Positions 55,222 through 62,861 of a DNA stretch of 64,000 nucleotides are shown here, piece after piece. Made by a program: the position numbers and the translations under genes. The stretch is from the NCBI GenBank assembly GCA_030745875.1, contig JASLNT010000016.1, positions 62,001 to 126,000 of the forward strand. The letters are read 5' to 3'. Every line of letters begins with the position of its first letter. Positions within the stretch are counted from its first letter, which is position 1. The DNA comes from Phycisphaerae bacterium. Its GTDB lineage: Bacteria; Planctomycetota; Phycisphaerae; SM23-33. The notes below the pieces were generated by a model, which worked only from the letters and a program-made list of their open reading frames with translations, did not search any database and was not told the origin of the DNA.

Positions 55222-56169
55222 TTATTTAGGCGTTGCTTCTCCGTGTGGGTATCTGTAGTCGGCACGCGGGTTTGTCGACACTTGCTTCGTGGAACCATCC
55301 TTCAACGTGTACAGGCGGAGCTTTCCGGCCGCGTGGTACACAATCGCCGCCTCGTCCTTCATCCATCGCGGGTAAGCGAACCACTGCTTCTTCTTTTCCA
55401 GGTTTGCAAACGGTTTGACGTTGGTAATGGCGAGCTTCTTGGCGTCGAAATCGGCCAGGAAGAGCGTGCGTCCTGTTGGGTTGTATTTGTGCCCGATCTG
55501 GTGTTCGAAACAGATCTTGTCCTCGCTGGGTGAGATGCTGATGCGGTCGAGAAGCCCTTTCTTCGCGAGCCCGGCGCAGTCTATACGCTGGTAGCGAGGT
55601 GTCCCGCCAATCTTGGGCGTCATTAGGAAGTAGCCCCAGCCCTGCTTCGGGTGGGCCGACTGCACCAGAATTCTACCGTCGACGAGACACGTATAGGCCC
55701 AGTTGTGATAGCGCCGGTCCGTGATGGGGACTTCCTGTCCCGGGCGATTGCCCACCTTGCTCTTCATAACGGTGAAACCGCCGGTCTTCGTGTTCCTCCG
55801 GTTCCAGATCGGAGTGTTCTTTCCGTCGCGCGTCCAGGTCTGGTTGAAATCCGTATGCGTTCCATCGGTCAGCTTGTGAAAGCCCGTACCGTCAACGTTG
55901 ATAATGCATATCGCAGTCTTCCAGTTGGTCACGACAGGATCGTTTTTCAGCCTGCGAAAGAAGACAAGCATGTCGCCGGTTTTCGACCATGATGGTTTAA
56001 AGTCCCAGTGGCCCGATGTCAGCGGTTTTCCTTCAGGCGTTCCAAGCTCGTTTACGTGGATCCGCCCGTTCATGTAATACGAGCTGCGATACTTGGTTTG
56101 TGCTGGTTTCCGGGCGAAGGCCGAACCAACTGCGGCCATGATCAACATAATTGCGATTGTTTTTTTCAT
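55222..56169 (-). CDS. Exported TolB-like beta-propeller protein
   Basis: The protein has 315 aa from ATG 56169, which follows GGGAG by about seven bases; the longer open frame lacks support. A signal peptide (IAIMLIMAAVGSAFA) is followed by repeats of the PD40/WD40-like type: SGHWDFKPSWSKTGDM, CIINVDGTGFHKLTDG, then DFNQTWTRDGKN and WFAYPRWMKDEAAIVYH. These resemble TolB blades and also the oligogalacturonate-lyase (OGL)-like propellers found in uronic-acid loci. No catalytic residues could be assigned, so binding is the safer call. It is the first gene of the minus-strand catabolic block. Confidence 0.8.
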   Translation of the reverse strand: MKKTIAIMLIMAAVGSAFARKPAQTKYRSSYYMNGRIHVNELGTPEGKPLTSGHWDFKPSWSKTGDMLVFFRRLKNDPVVTNWKTAICIINVDGTGFHKLTDGTHTDFNQTWTRDGKNTPIWNRRNTKTGGFTVMKSKVGNRPGQEVPITDRRYHNWAYTCLVDGRILVQSAHPKQGWGYFLMTPKIGGTPRYQRIDCAGLAKKGLLDRISISPSEDKICFEHQIGHKYNPTGRTLFLADFDAKKLAITNVKPFANLEKKKQWFAYPRWMKDEAAIVYHAAGKLRLYTLKDGSTKQVSTNPRADYRYPHGEATPK

Positions 56170-56224
56170 GGCGTGAGCTCCCTTTGAGTGTTGTTTGGCG
56201 ACAGGTTGTTGTATGAAGCGAATG

Positions 56225-56269
56225 GGGGGCGGCGGCAGAGCCGCCGCCCCCGTACGCATTGTGAATGCG
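56225..56269. repeat. Two adjacent perfect hairpins between catabolic block and peptidase gene
   Basis: A 12-bp perfect stem (56225-56236 with 56240-56251, loop AGA), GC only, is followed by a 6-bp perfect stem (56255-56260 with 56264-56269, loop GTG). Neither is followed by a T-run on the minus strand. They could slow transcription leaving the M56 gene or protect the mRNA end. Confidence 0.7.
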
Positions 56270-56294
56270 GCTTGGTCCGGTCAGGCGAGAAGGA

Positions 56295-59042
56295 TCAGCG
56301 CTGGTGGCGCCCGGACATCCGATCTTTGATTTCCTTGTATTTTGCGTCGGCTTCTTTGCGGGTCATGTCGCCGCGCTTCACGGCGCCTTCGATCCGCTTT
56401 CTGATGTTCTCCCAATTCACGCGGTCGGGCCTGCGGGGTGCGTCTTTCTCGCCGCCGCGATTACGTTGTCCGGCGGCGATTCTCTCTCTTACGGCTTTCT
56501 CGACTTCGGCGAACCTTTTGCCTGCGTCTTCCCTGCTGATCTTAGCGGCCTCGACGGCGGCTCCGAGTTCTCTTCTGACCTTCATAAGGTGCTCGCGGGC
56601 GGCATGCTCGGGCGCCTGGTGGGGTCTGGCGCGGTCACGGTCGCGTCCGGCGGCGAACCTCTTGGCTGCGTCTTCCCTGCTGATCTTCCCGGCCCTGACG
56701 GCGGCTCCGAGTTCTCCCCTGACCTTCATCAGGTGCTCGCGGACGCGGTTGGGCGTTTGGTCCTTCTGGTCGTGGGAATAGAGTTTCTTCTTTATCTCGT
56801 CCATTTTCTTGCGGGCGTCTTCTTCGGATATCTTCCTGTCCCTGACGGCTTGCTTGAGCTTCTCGCCTGCTTCGGCGAGTTCTATCTGACGCAAAAACTC
56901 CCTGGCTGCCTGTTCGGGTATCTTGCCTTCTTTGACAGCGGCGTGGAGCTTGGGCCCCAGTTGTTTCTCCTTGAATTCTTGCCATTTCGCCCAGGCTTGC
57001 TCGCCGGTGATTTTGTCCGACTCTGCAGCCTTGCGGATTTCATCGCCGACTTTTCCCACCCATTGACCAAACTTTTCGATCGCGGAACCGCCTTCTTTGC
57101 GATGTTCGTTGCGCCGGTCCTTGCGGTGGTCTTTGCCCTTGTCGCGATGTTCGCCGCGCCGCATGTGTTGCTTCTCGATTTCGCTCATTTTGCGGCGGGC
57201 GTCTTCTTCGGATATTTCGCCCCTCTTAACGGCCTGCTCCAGTCGTGTCCGGGCTTCGCCGAGTTCCAACCCGCGCCAGAAACCGATAGCCGCCTGCTCT
57301 GAAATCTCGCCTCCTTTTACAGCGCCTTTGAGCTTCTGCGCCAACGGTCCTTCCTTGAACCCGCGCCACCTTTCCCAGGCTTGTTTTTCGGTGATTTTGC
57401 CTTCCTCGACGGCCTTGTGAAGCTCCTGGCCAACCGAGCCGACCCAGCGGCCGATACCTTCGATAGGCGAGCCGCCTTCTTTGCGATGCTTCTGGGGGCG
57501 GTCCTTGTTTCCGCGCTGGAATTTGGCGTGGACTTGTCTTTTTATTTCGTCCATTTTCCGCTCGGCATCCTCTTTGGACATCTTGCCTTCACGGACCGCA
57601 TGCTGCATGCGTTCCCATATCGCGCGCAGATGAGCGTGGACTTTTTCCTCTTTACCCCTGTCGCCATCAGGGCGATGCTCACGGTTCTTGTGTTTGGCAT
57701 CGATATGCTTCTTGATCTCGCCCATCTTCTTGTGGGCGTCTTCCTGAGACATCTTGCCTTCGCGCACCTCGCGCTGGAGTTTTTCCCAGATTTCCCGCAG
57801 ATGAGCGTCGATCCTCTCGCGATCGGGTCGTCTGTCGCGGTGATCGTCTTCTTTCTCCTTGTACATCGAGCCCTTCAGGGCTCCCATCATTATGTGGGCC
57901 TGCTGCCTGGATATCTCGCCTTTGTCCACCGAAGTCTGCAGACGCTTCCAAACCGCGTCGAGATCCTGTGCGGATGCAACGCCAAGCGGAAGTACGATCA
58001 TCGCGCAAAGCAGTACGCATGTCTGCAACCAACGTGATTTAGATTTGTTCGAGTTGCCTGATACGATCATCTTGAATCTCCTTTCGAGGAATCCGCCGCT
58101 GTTAACTTCGCTTGCCATCGCCGGTGGGCGGACCGCCGGACGTACAAGAGATTCCACTGCCGTCAAAATCGATTTTGCATAAGAGTGAGGTTTCGGATTC
58201 AGCGACGATATGACCAGTGCGTCGCAGCATATCTCTTCGGTTGCGCGAAGGTTGCGCTGCGCCCACCAGACCACGGGGTTCCACCAGAATCCCACGCACG
58301 CCAACCATTCGAGCCAGCGAACCAGGTAGTCGCGCCGCTTTACGTGCGCCAGTTCATGCGCCAGAACCCACTTCAACTGCCTGGTTTCCAGTCGATCGAG
58401 TATGGTGATCGGGATGATTACCCGCACTTTTCCGCCAGTCCACCAGACCATAGGCGAAATGCGGGCCGACGTCGTGCAAATCGTTGGGAGCGTCTTCAGT
58501 TTCAATCGGCGAGCGATTCGCAGCGCTGAGGTCTGAAGTTGTTCCGGAGCGGGTTGAGCTTCGGCCGTCAGCAGGCGGCTGAAGCGAGAGACACGGACCA
58601 GCGACCAAACCAGAACAATCGCGCTTCCCAGCAACCAGATCGGAGGCGCCCATTGCCTGAGATGATCCAACACGGCCGACCGTTCGGCGACGGTGGGCGC
58701 AACGTTCTCCGCCGTAGAGGCGTTCGGTTGTGAAATGGCGAGTACATTAGCGCCGGATGCGGGGATCGACGGTGAAACGCCGGTCCGGCGATTACCGGCG
58801 AAATGACCGTGCGTTTGCAGATGCTCTTCGGCGCCGACCGCGGTTTCGGTTTGTCCGGACATCGCAACGCCGGGGATCGTCACAAGAGGGGGGGTGACTA
58901 ACTTCACCAGAACGAGCAACCACAGCAAGTTCGCCAAGTGCGGGCGTTTGGTTGTCTTTCCGACCACCAGCGCCACAATCGCCAAGGCCAGCGCAAAGCA
59001 GGCGTTGCTGAGCCCGATTTTCAGGAGGAGATCAGTCATCAT
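56295..59042 (-). CDS. M56 (BlaR1/MecR1-type) peptidase with long C-terminal helical-repeat region
   Basis: The protein has 915 aa. The N-terminal part has several TM helices, and the zinc site LAHELAHVKRRDY (HELAH about 229-233) is followed by GFWWNPVVWW and a downstream Glu in RATEEICCDAL. This is the BlaR1/MecR1 metalloprotease pattern. In place of a penicillin-binding domain, a further TM or signal-like helix (about 338-358, VLLCAMIVLPLGVASAQ) leads to about 550 charged residues made of repeated short helical hairpins, probably outside the cytoplasm. By analogy the protease cleaves the BlaI-type repressor encoded just upstream (ATGA overlap) when the outer region senses a signal, but the ligand is unknown. 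Confidence 0.88.
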   Translation of the reverse strand: MMTDLLLKIGLSNACFALALAIVALVVGKTTKRPHLANLLWLLVLVKLVTPPLVTIPGVAMSGQTETAVGAEEHLQTHGHFAGNRRTGVSPSIPASGANVLAISQPNASTAENVAPTVAERSAVLDHLRQWAPPIWLLGSAIVLVWSLVRVSRFSRLLTAEAQPAPEQLQTSALRIARRLKLKTLPTICTTSARISPMVWWTGGKVRVIIPITILDRLETRQLKWVLAHELAHVKRRDYLVRWLEWLACVGFWWNPVVWWAQRNLRATEEICCDALVISSLNPKPHSYAKSILTAVESLVRPAVRPPAMASEVNSGGFLERRFKMIVSGNSNKSKSRWLQTCVLLCAMIVLPLGVASAQDLDAVWKRLQTSVDKGEISRQQAHIMMGALKGSMYKEKEDDHRDRRPDRERIDAHLREIWEKLQREVREGKMSQEDAHKKMGEIKKHIDAKHKNREHRPDGDRGKEEKVHAHLRAIWERMQHAVREGKMSKEDAERKMDEIKRQVHAKFQRGNKDRPQKHRKEGGSPIEGIGRWVGSVGQELHKAVEEGKITEKQAWERWRGFKEGPLAQKLKGAVKGGEISEQAAIGFWRGLELGEARTRLEQAVKRGEISEEDARRKMSEIEKQHMRRGEHRDKGKDHRKDRRNEHRKEGGSAIEKFGQWVGKVGDEIRKAAESDKITGEQAWAKWQEFKEKQLGPKLHAAVKEGKIPEQAAREFLRQIELAEAGEKLKQAVRDRKISEEDARKKMDEIKKKLYSHDQKDQTPNRVREHLMKVRGELGAAVRAGKISREDAAKRFAAGRDRDRARPHQAPEHAAREHLMKVRRELGAAVEAAKISREDAGKRFAEVEKAVRERIAAGQRNRGGEKDAPRRPDRVNWENIRKRIEGAVKRGDMTRKEADAKYKEIKDRMSGRHQR
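56310..57965 (-). repeat. About twelve tandem SHOCT-like repeats encoded in the M56 peptidase
   Basis: Each repeat of about 30 residues follows the pattern L-x-x-A-V-x-x-G-K-I-(S/T)-x-E-x-A, then a KM-x-E-I-K type helix. Examples are LQREVREGKMSQEDAHKKM, LHKAVEEGKITEKQAWERW, LEQAVKRGEISEEDARRKM and IEGAVKRGDMTRKEADAKY. The pattern resembles the SHOCT motif (helix, G-x-I-T/S turn, EEF/EDA helix). Units 4-6 and 7-9 form two copies of a larger module. Confidence 0.75.
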
Positions 59043-59425
59043 TCCACACCCTGGCTTTCGTGTTGATTGAGGATCGCCCGGATACGGTCAATTTCGTCGC
59101 GGGAGATCTTCTTCTTCTCGACCAGATGCGTAATGAGCGGCGCGAACGATCCGGCGGTCAGCGTGTCGGCGAGCGATTCGAGCTGCTCGCCTGCATAGGT
59201 CTGACGCGATATTGTCGCCGAGAACAGATGGACCGACAAGCTGCGGTCACGCTGGACGTATCCTTTGTCCTCCAGACGCTGCAGCAGTTTCTGGACGGTT
59301 CCATGTTGCGCCCCGGTCGCGTCAGAGTAAAGTTGATCGCGTATCTGACGGGCGGTCAACTGATCTTCCTGCCAGAGGAGGTTCATTACTCCGAGTTCCG
59401 CGTTAGCCAGCGCTGGTTGCTTCAT
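59039..59425 (-). CDS. BlaI/MecI-family transcriptional repressor
   Basis: The protein has 128 aa. A winged helix (LANAELGVMNLLWQEDQLTA, then HGTVQKLLQRLEDKGYVQRD) precedes a C-terminal helical dimerisation domain with FAPLITHLVEKKKISRDEID. Members bind dyads upstream of their own operon and are inactivated by proteolysis through a BlaR1-type partner, which is the next gene (4-bp overlap). The two operators at 59459-59494 fit autoregulation. The usual BlaI sites contain TACA/TGTA cores, whereas here the half-sites are ACGACA/TGTCGT, so the recognition helix probably has adapted specificity. Confidence 0.92.
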   Translation of the reverse strand: MKQPALANAELGVMNLLWQEDQLTARQIRDQLYSDATGAQHGTVQKLLQRLEDKGYVQRDRSLSVHLFSATISRQTYAGEQLESLADTLTAGSFAPLITHLVEKKKISRDEIDRIRAILNQHESQGVE

Positions 59426-59458
59426 TATTGATGATCCTTATTATGCTCTGACGGACGC

Positions 59459-59494
59459 ACGACAACATGTCGTAAGTGTACGACAACATGTCGT
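59459..59494. promoter_or_regulatory. Two operators for the BlaI-type repressor
   Basis: The 15-bp sequence ACGACAACATGTCGT occurs at 59459-59473 and again, identically, at 59480-59494. Arms ACGACA and TGTCGT are perfect inverted repeats around a 3-nt centre. Centre-to-centre distance is 21 bp, two helical turns, so two repressor dimers would bind the same face. One covers the predicted start, the other the spacer. Confidence 0.85.
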
Positions 59495-59503
59495 CGATAT
59501 CAA
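59475..59503 (-). promoter_or_regulatory. Predicted promoter of the BlaI/M56 operon
   Basis: On the minus strand TTGATA (59498-59503), a 17-bp spacer and TACACT (59475-59480). A start near 59468 would give a leader of about 43 nt with AAGGA before ATG 59425. One operator lies in the spacer and the other around the start, as expected for repression. Confidence 0.6.
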
Positions 59504-59600
59504 CGGTAAAATAAAAACTTTCATAAGTGTTGATATATACGGATATAACGCAGCATGTTGCATTGCATGTGAGTCGTGTTCCACTTTGGTTGAGGCTTGA

Positions 59601-61079
59601 TCAGGTCTTTGCGGCGGGTGCTGCGTTCGTCGTATCGGATGGTCCATCCGTCTTGTAATCTTTCCCCTGCAAGCTGTCGTCACATGACTGACGCCATGAT
59701 TCGAGGGTCTTCTTCATGCTCTTTAGAATATCCGGGCGTTTGTCGGCGAGATCCTTCTTCTCGCCCGGATCGTCGACCAGATCGTACAGCGAATAGGTCT
59801 TGCCCCTATTCCTGCTGTAGATCTTGTAGCGATTATCGATCAGCGCAATCTGGCCGTGCACGGCGAACGCAATCGGTTTGGCCCGCTTTGTCTCGTTCCG
59901 GAAAACGGCGCCGAGGAGGGAGATTCCGTCAAGCGGGGTCGGCTGGGCTTTGGGCTTGATGTTCAGCGCCTCGTAAATTGTTGGAACGTAATCGCTGGTG
60001 CATGCGGGAGTCTTGACGACCCTGGGTTGTTTGATTCGTCTCGGCCAGACCATGATGCCGGGCACCCTGATTCCGCCTTCCAGCAGCGAAAGTTTGAAAC
60101 CGCGAAACGGGCCTGGTGATCCGACGTGGCGTTTTTTGCCCTGGCGGGCCGGACCGTTGTCGCTGCAGAAGAACATGATTGTGTCTTCGGAGACGCTTAA
60201 TTCGTTGAGCGTCTTTCGAAGGCGTCCGACCTGCTGGTCCATGGCCGTGAGGCATCCGTAGTAATGTGCTTCATGTTCGGGGCGGTCTTTGTACATCGCA
60301 AGATGCTTCGGGCCGGCCAGTACGGGCGAATGGGGCGTGTGGAACCACACGACCGCCAGGAAGGACTTTTTGACGGCGACCGCCTGCTTGATGAACGGGA
60401 CAACCCGGTCCATGATCACGCGCGAATCATCGCCTTCAAGATTGTCTCTGGCGATCTTGTCCGGTCCTACGAAGTAGTCGTTGCCGAACGGTTTGTCTTC
60501 CTTGTTTCCTTTTCGCTTCCAGTGTTCGGGCGTTTTCATCGGGTCCCAGGTCGGGACTTTCGACTCGGTTACGAAACACGCCTCCACGCCATTTACCCAG
60601 GGCGGAGAGTAATGCTCCCTGGGTTTCCTGGACCAGACGCCCCAGCGGTTCTGGGCTCCTTTCTCGCGTGTGAGCGTTCCTAGGTGCCATTTCCCGAAAT
60701 GCCCGGTGGCGTATCCGCGAGCTTTGAGCGCCTCGTAAATGGTTAGCTCCTGGGGCTTGATATGTCCGTCCATGGCGAACCAGATTCCGTACCTGTTGGG
60801 ATGGCGCCCCGTGATGCAGCTTCCGCGAGTGGGCGAGCAAACGGGCGCTGCGCTGTAGAAACGATCGAAACGCACGCCTTCGGACGCCATCTTGTCGAGA
60901 TTGGGCGTCTTGAGGTGCGGATGTCCGTTGTAACCGGTGTCGCCCCAACCCTGATCGTCTGTCATGCAGAGAATCACGTTGGGTCTCGACGGTGCTCCGG
61001 TTTTTGCGAGCAGCGATCGGGACAGTATCGCGCCTCCGGTTGCAATCACGCTGCTTGTAAGGAATTTCCTGCGATTCAT
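59601..61079 (-). CDS. Exported Cys-type sulfatase, arylsulfatase A-like
   Basis: The 492-aa protein starts behind AGGAAG and has a Tat-like signal (NRRKFLTSSVIATGGAILS). The core opens VILCMTDDQGWGDTGYNGHP and the active site is VCSPTRGSCITGRHPNRYG (C about 81), fitting C-x-P-x-R. FFCSDNGPARQGKK and GIRVPGIMVWP are standard later motifs. YDLVDDPGEKKDLADKRPDI near the end is the usual C-terminal signature and shows what the remnant at 36339 has lost. It probably hydrolyses sulfate esters in the periplasm. It is separated from the BlaI operon promoter by about 100 bp and is likely its own unit. Confidence 0.9.
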   Translation of the reverse strand: MNRRKFLTSSVIATGGAILSRSLLAKTGAPSRPNVILCMTDDQGWGDTGYNGHPHLKTPNLDKMASEGVRFDRFYSAAPVCSPTRGSCITGRHPNRYGIWFAMDGHIKPQELTIYEALKARGYATGHFGKWHLGTLTREKGAQNRWGVWSRKPREHYSPPWVNGVEACFVTESKVPTWDPMKTPEHWKRKGNKEDKPFGNDYFVGPDKIARDNLEGDDSRVIMDRVVPFIKQAVAVKKSFLAVVWFHTPHSPVLAGPKHLAMYKDRPEHEAHYYGCLTAMDQQVGRLRKTLNELSVSEDTIMFFCSDNGPARQGKKRHVGSPGPFRGFKLSLLEGGIRVPGIMVWPRRIKQPRVVKTPACTSDYVPTIYEALNIKPKAQPTPLDGISLLGAVFRNETKRAKPIAFAVHGQIALIDNRYKIYSRNRGKTYSLYDLVDDPGEKKDLADKRPDILKSMKKTLESWRQSCDDSLQGKDYKTDGPSDTTNAAPAAKT

Positions 61080-61467
61080 ATTGGTTGTCTTCCTGCTATT
61101 AAAACGTCATGGGGCAGTTGGTTGTTGCGGGACTGTTTCGAATGATACCGGTTCTGGGACCAGACCACCATGACTTGAGTCCGCTTGCGGAGCGTTCGCC
61201 TGGGAGAGATTGCTGGTTGGTTTCACGTACAACTTGACGCGTGTTCAACTGTGGACTGATCGAAAATCGCGCGAAACCGCAAGCGGTTCACCGTAGTGTG
61301 CGGACAAATGTGCATACGCGCGATTCCAAACCGGTTGCGGTTTCGCGAGCCTTTGGTGCAGTATGGAGTTGCGAATCTTCTCAACCCACATCGCAGCAAT
61401 AACTGACCTGTTCCAGGCGGACGCGACGCGCACAGTCGCACGCACACCTGAATGGGTTTTCACCTCC
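61080..61467. other. 388-bp intergenic region between sulfatase and transporter genes
   Basis: No gene is visible: short frames in it have no recognisable domain and no consistent ribosome-binding site. Its main feature is the long inverted repeat at 61270-61347. The left part presumably holds the promoter of the sulfatase gene at 61079, but no clear -35/-10 pair was found. Confidence 0.6.
61270..61347. repeat. 19-bp inverted repeat (18/19) around a 40-nt loop
   Basis: Arms 61270-61288 and 61329-61347 match in 18 of 19 positions after reverse complementation. The left arm itself contains a palindrome (AACCGC-AA-GCGGTT, 61275-61288). On the minus strand the structure lies about 120 nt after the transporter stop and is followed by GATTTTCG, so it may terminate that transcript. 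Confidence 0.65.
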
Positions 61468-62733
61468 TCAGTTCCCGCTCTGCAGAATCGTCAATCCTCC
61501 CTGATAGAACGCTCCTGCGACAGCTCCGGTCATCAGGCACGCCAGAGTCGCCGCCAGCAGCGCTCGCGGACCGACCGCCGCAAGATCCTTCCTCCGTTCG
61601 GGGACCAGTGCGGATATCCCGCCCACGAAAATCGCCATCGACGCTACGTGCGCGAATCCGCATAACGAATACGCTAACACAACCACAGTTCGCGGGTTCT
61701 TGATCAGCCCGCTTTCGATGGCGTCTTTGAGATGTTCGTAGGCGGGTATCTCGGTTACGATCGCCCGCTCACCGAGCAGTTTGCCCGCCTGCATTGCGTC
61801 TTCGGGCGGGACGCCTATCAGCACAGCAGACGGATACATCACATACCCCAGTATGCTCTGCAGTTCGAAGCCCGTTCCGCCGACGGCGCCGAGAATCAGA
61901 TTGATCACGCCGATGATTCCCATGAACGCTATCAGCAGGGTCACTATGCCCACCAGCAGTTTCATGCCCGCGGTCGCGCCGGTGACAATCGCTTCGATCG
62001 CGCCGGACTGTTTTTCGTAGTGCAGTTCGATGTGCTTGCCCATTGTTTCGGGCTGATCGGTTTCGGGTACGAGTATTTTCGACAGCACGATGGCGGCGGG
62101 AGCCGACAGAATCGATGCCGAGATCAGGTGGGCGGCGATCATGGGAAACGATTCCTGCAGGTATCCTACGTAGATGATCAGCGTGGTGGCGGCTACGGTG
62201 GCCATCCCGGCTGCGAGAATCGTCGTCAGCTCCGATCGGGTCATTTTGGCAAGGTGCGGGCGGACGGCGGTGGACGACTCCACGCCGACGAAGATATTGG
62301 TCGCCACGCAGAGGCTTTCGGCCCCGCTGATTCGCATGAGTCGCGTGAAGACCCAGGCAAACGCCCGGATCAACATTGGCATGACGCGCCAGTGGTACAG
62401 CAGCGACATAAGCGCCGAGAAGAATATCACCGCGGGCAGCGCGTGCAGGCCCAGGATGAAGCCGTTGGATGTAGCGGGATTCGACAGCGGGCCGAATACG
62501 AATTTTGTTCCCTCCATGGCGGAGTTGAAGACGCTTGTGACGGCCGTTCCAACGTGCTCGAACGCTCCGGTCCGCCCGAGCAGGAGGAACACAAGCGCCC
62601 CCAGCGCAAATTGCAGGCCCACGCCCCATACGATCACTCTGAAGTTTACGCGGCGGCGATTGGTCGACAGAGCCCAGGCGATGAGCATCAGTCCGAAAAC
62701 TCCCAGCAGGCTGATCAGATTGTAGCGGTCCAT
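61468..62733 (-). CDS. NupC-type concentrative nucleoside transporter
   Basis: The protein has 421 aa from ATG 62733 (AGGGA seven bases upstream). An earlier ATG at 62757 overlaps the predicted -10 box, which argues against it. It is an all-helical membrane protein with FILGLHALPAVIFFSALMSLLYHW, GAESLCVATNIFVGVESSTAVRP and a late VVVLAYSLCGFAHVASMAIFVGG. These are the paired gating and nucleoside-binding segments of the CNT family, which uses a Na+ or H+ gradient to import nucleosides. The GVESSTAVRP segment corresponds to the family's GQTEAPLLIRPYL-like region with altered residues. Divergent from fmt. Confidence 0.9.
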   Translation of the reverse strand: MDRYNLISLLGVFGLMLIAWALSTNRRRVNFRVIVWGVGLQFALGALVFLLLGRTGAFEHVGTAVTSVFNSAMEGTKFVFGPLSNPATSNGFILGLHALPAVIFFSALMSLLYHWRVMPMLIRAFAWVFTRLMRISGAESLCVATNIFVGVESSTAVRPHLAKMTRSELTTILAAGMATVAATTLIIYVGYLQESFPMIAAHLISASILSAPAAIVLSKILVPETDQPETMGKHIELHYEKQSGAIEAIVTGATAGMKLLVGIVTLLIAFMGIIGVINLILGAVGGTGFELQSILGYVMYPSAVLIGVPPEDAMQAGKLLGERAIVTEIPAYEHLKDAIESGLIKNPRTVVVLAYSLCGFAHVASMAIFVGGISALVPERRKDLAAVGPRALLAATLACLMTGAVAGAFYQGGLTILQSGN

Positions 62734-62755
62734 ACGCGATTCCCTGTCGCTATGC

Positions 62756-62783
62756 ATTATGGGTTTGTTTCACTCCGGTACAA
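62756..62783 (-). promoter_or_regulatory. Possible promoter of the nucleoside transporter gene
   Basis: On the minus strand TTGTAC (62778-62783), a 16-bp spacer and CATAAT (62756-62761). The start would lie a few bases upstream of ATG 62733, consistent with that start codon. Confidence 0.4.
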
Positions 62784-62815
62784 CCGTCAAGATCGCTCGG
62801 TGAGGCGAGTTTTTC

Positions 62816-62844
62816 TTGCGGAATGCTCGCCAGCCTGAGATAAG
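62816..62844 (+). promoter_or_regulatory. Possible promoter of fmt
   Basis: TTGCGG (62816-62821), a 17-bp spacer and GATAAG (62839-62844), followed by AGGTGA and ATG 62862. The hexamers are weak, so this is tentative. Confidence 0.35.
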
Positions 62845-62861
62845 TGTGCCCGAGGTGAACG

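Noticed and set aside
59438-59465. TTGTCG-N16-TAATAA as an alternative BlaI promoter.
   Set aside because: The start would lie about 5 nt before the ATG and would exclude the Shine-Dalgarno sequence from the mRNA; TTGATA-N17-TACACT fits better.
61732-62838. A 368-codon plus-strand frame opposite the transporter gene.
   Set aside because: Composition is His/Gly/Arg-rich with no fold pattern, while the minus strand encodes a full CNT transporter.
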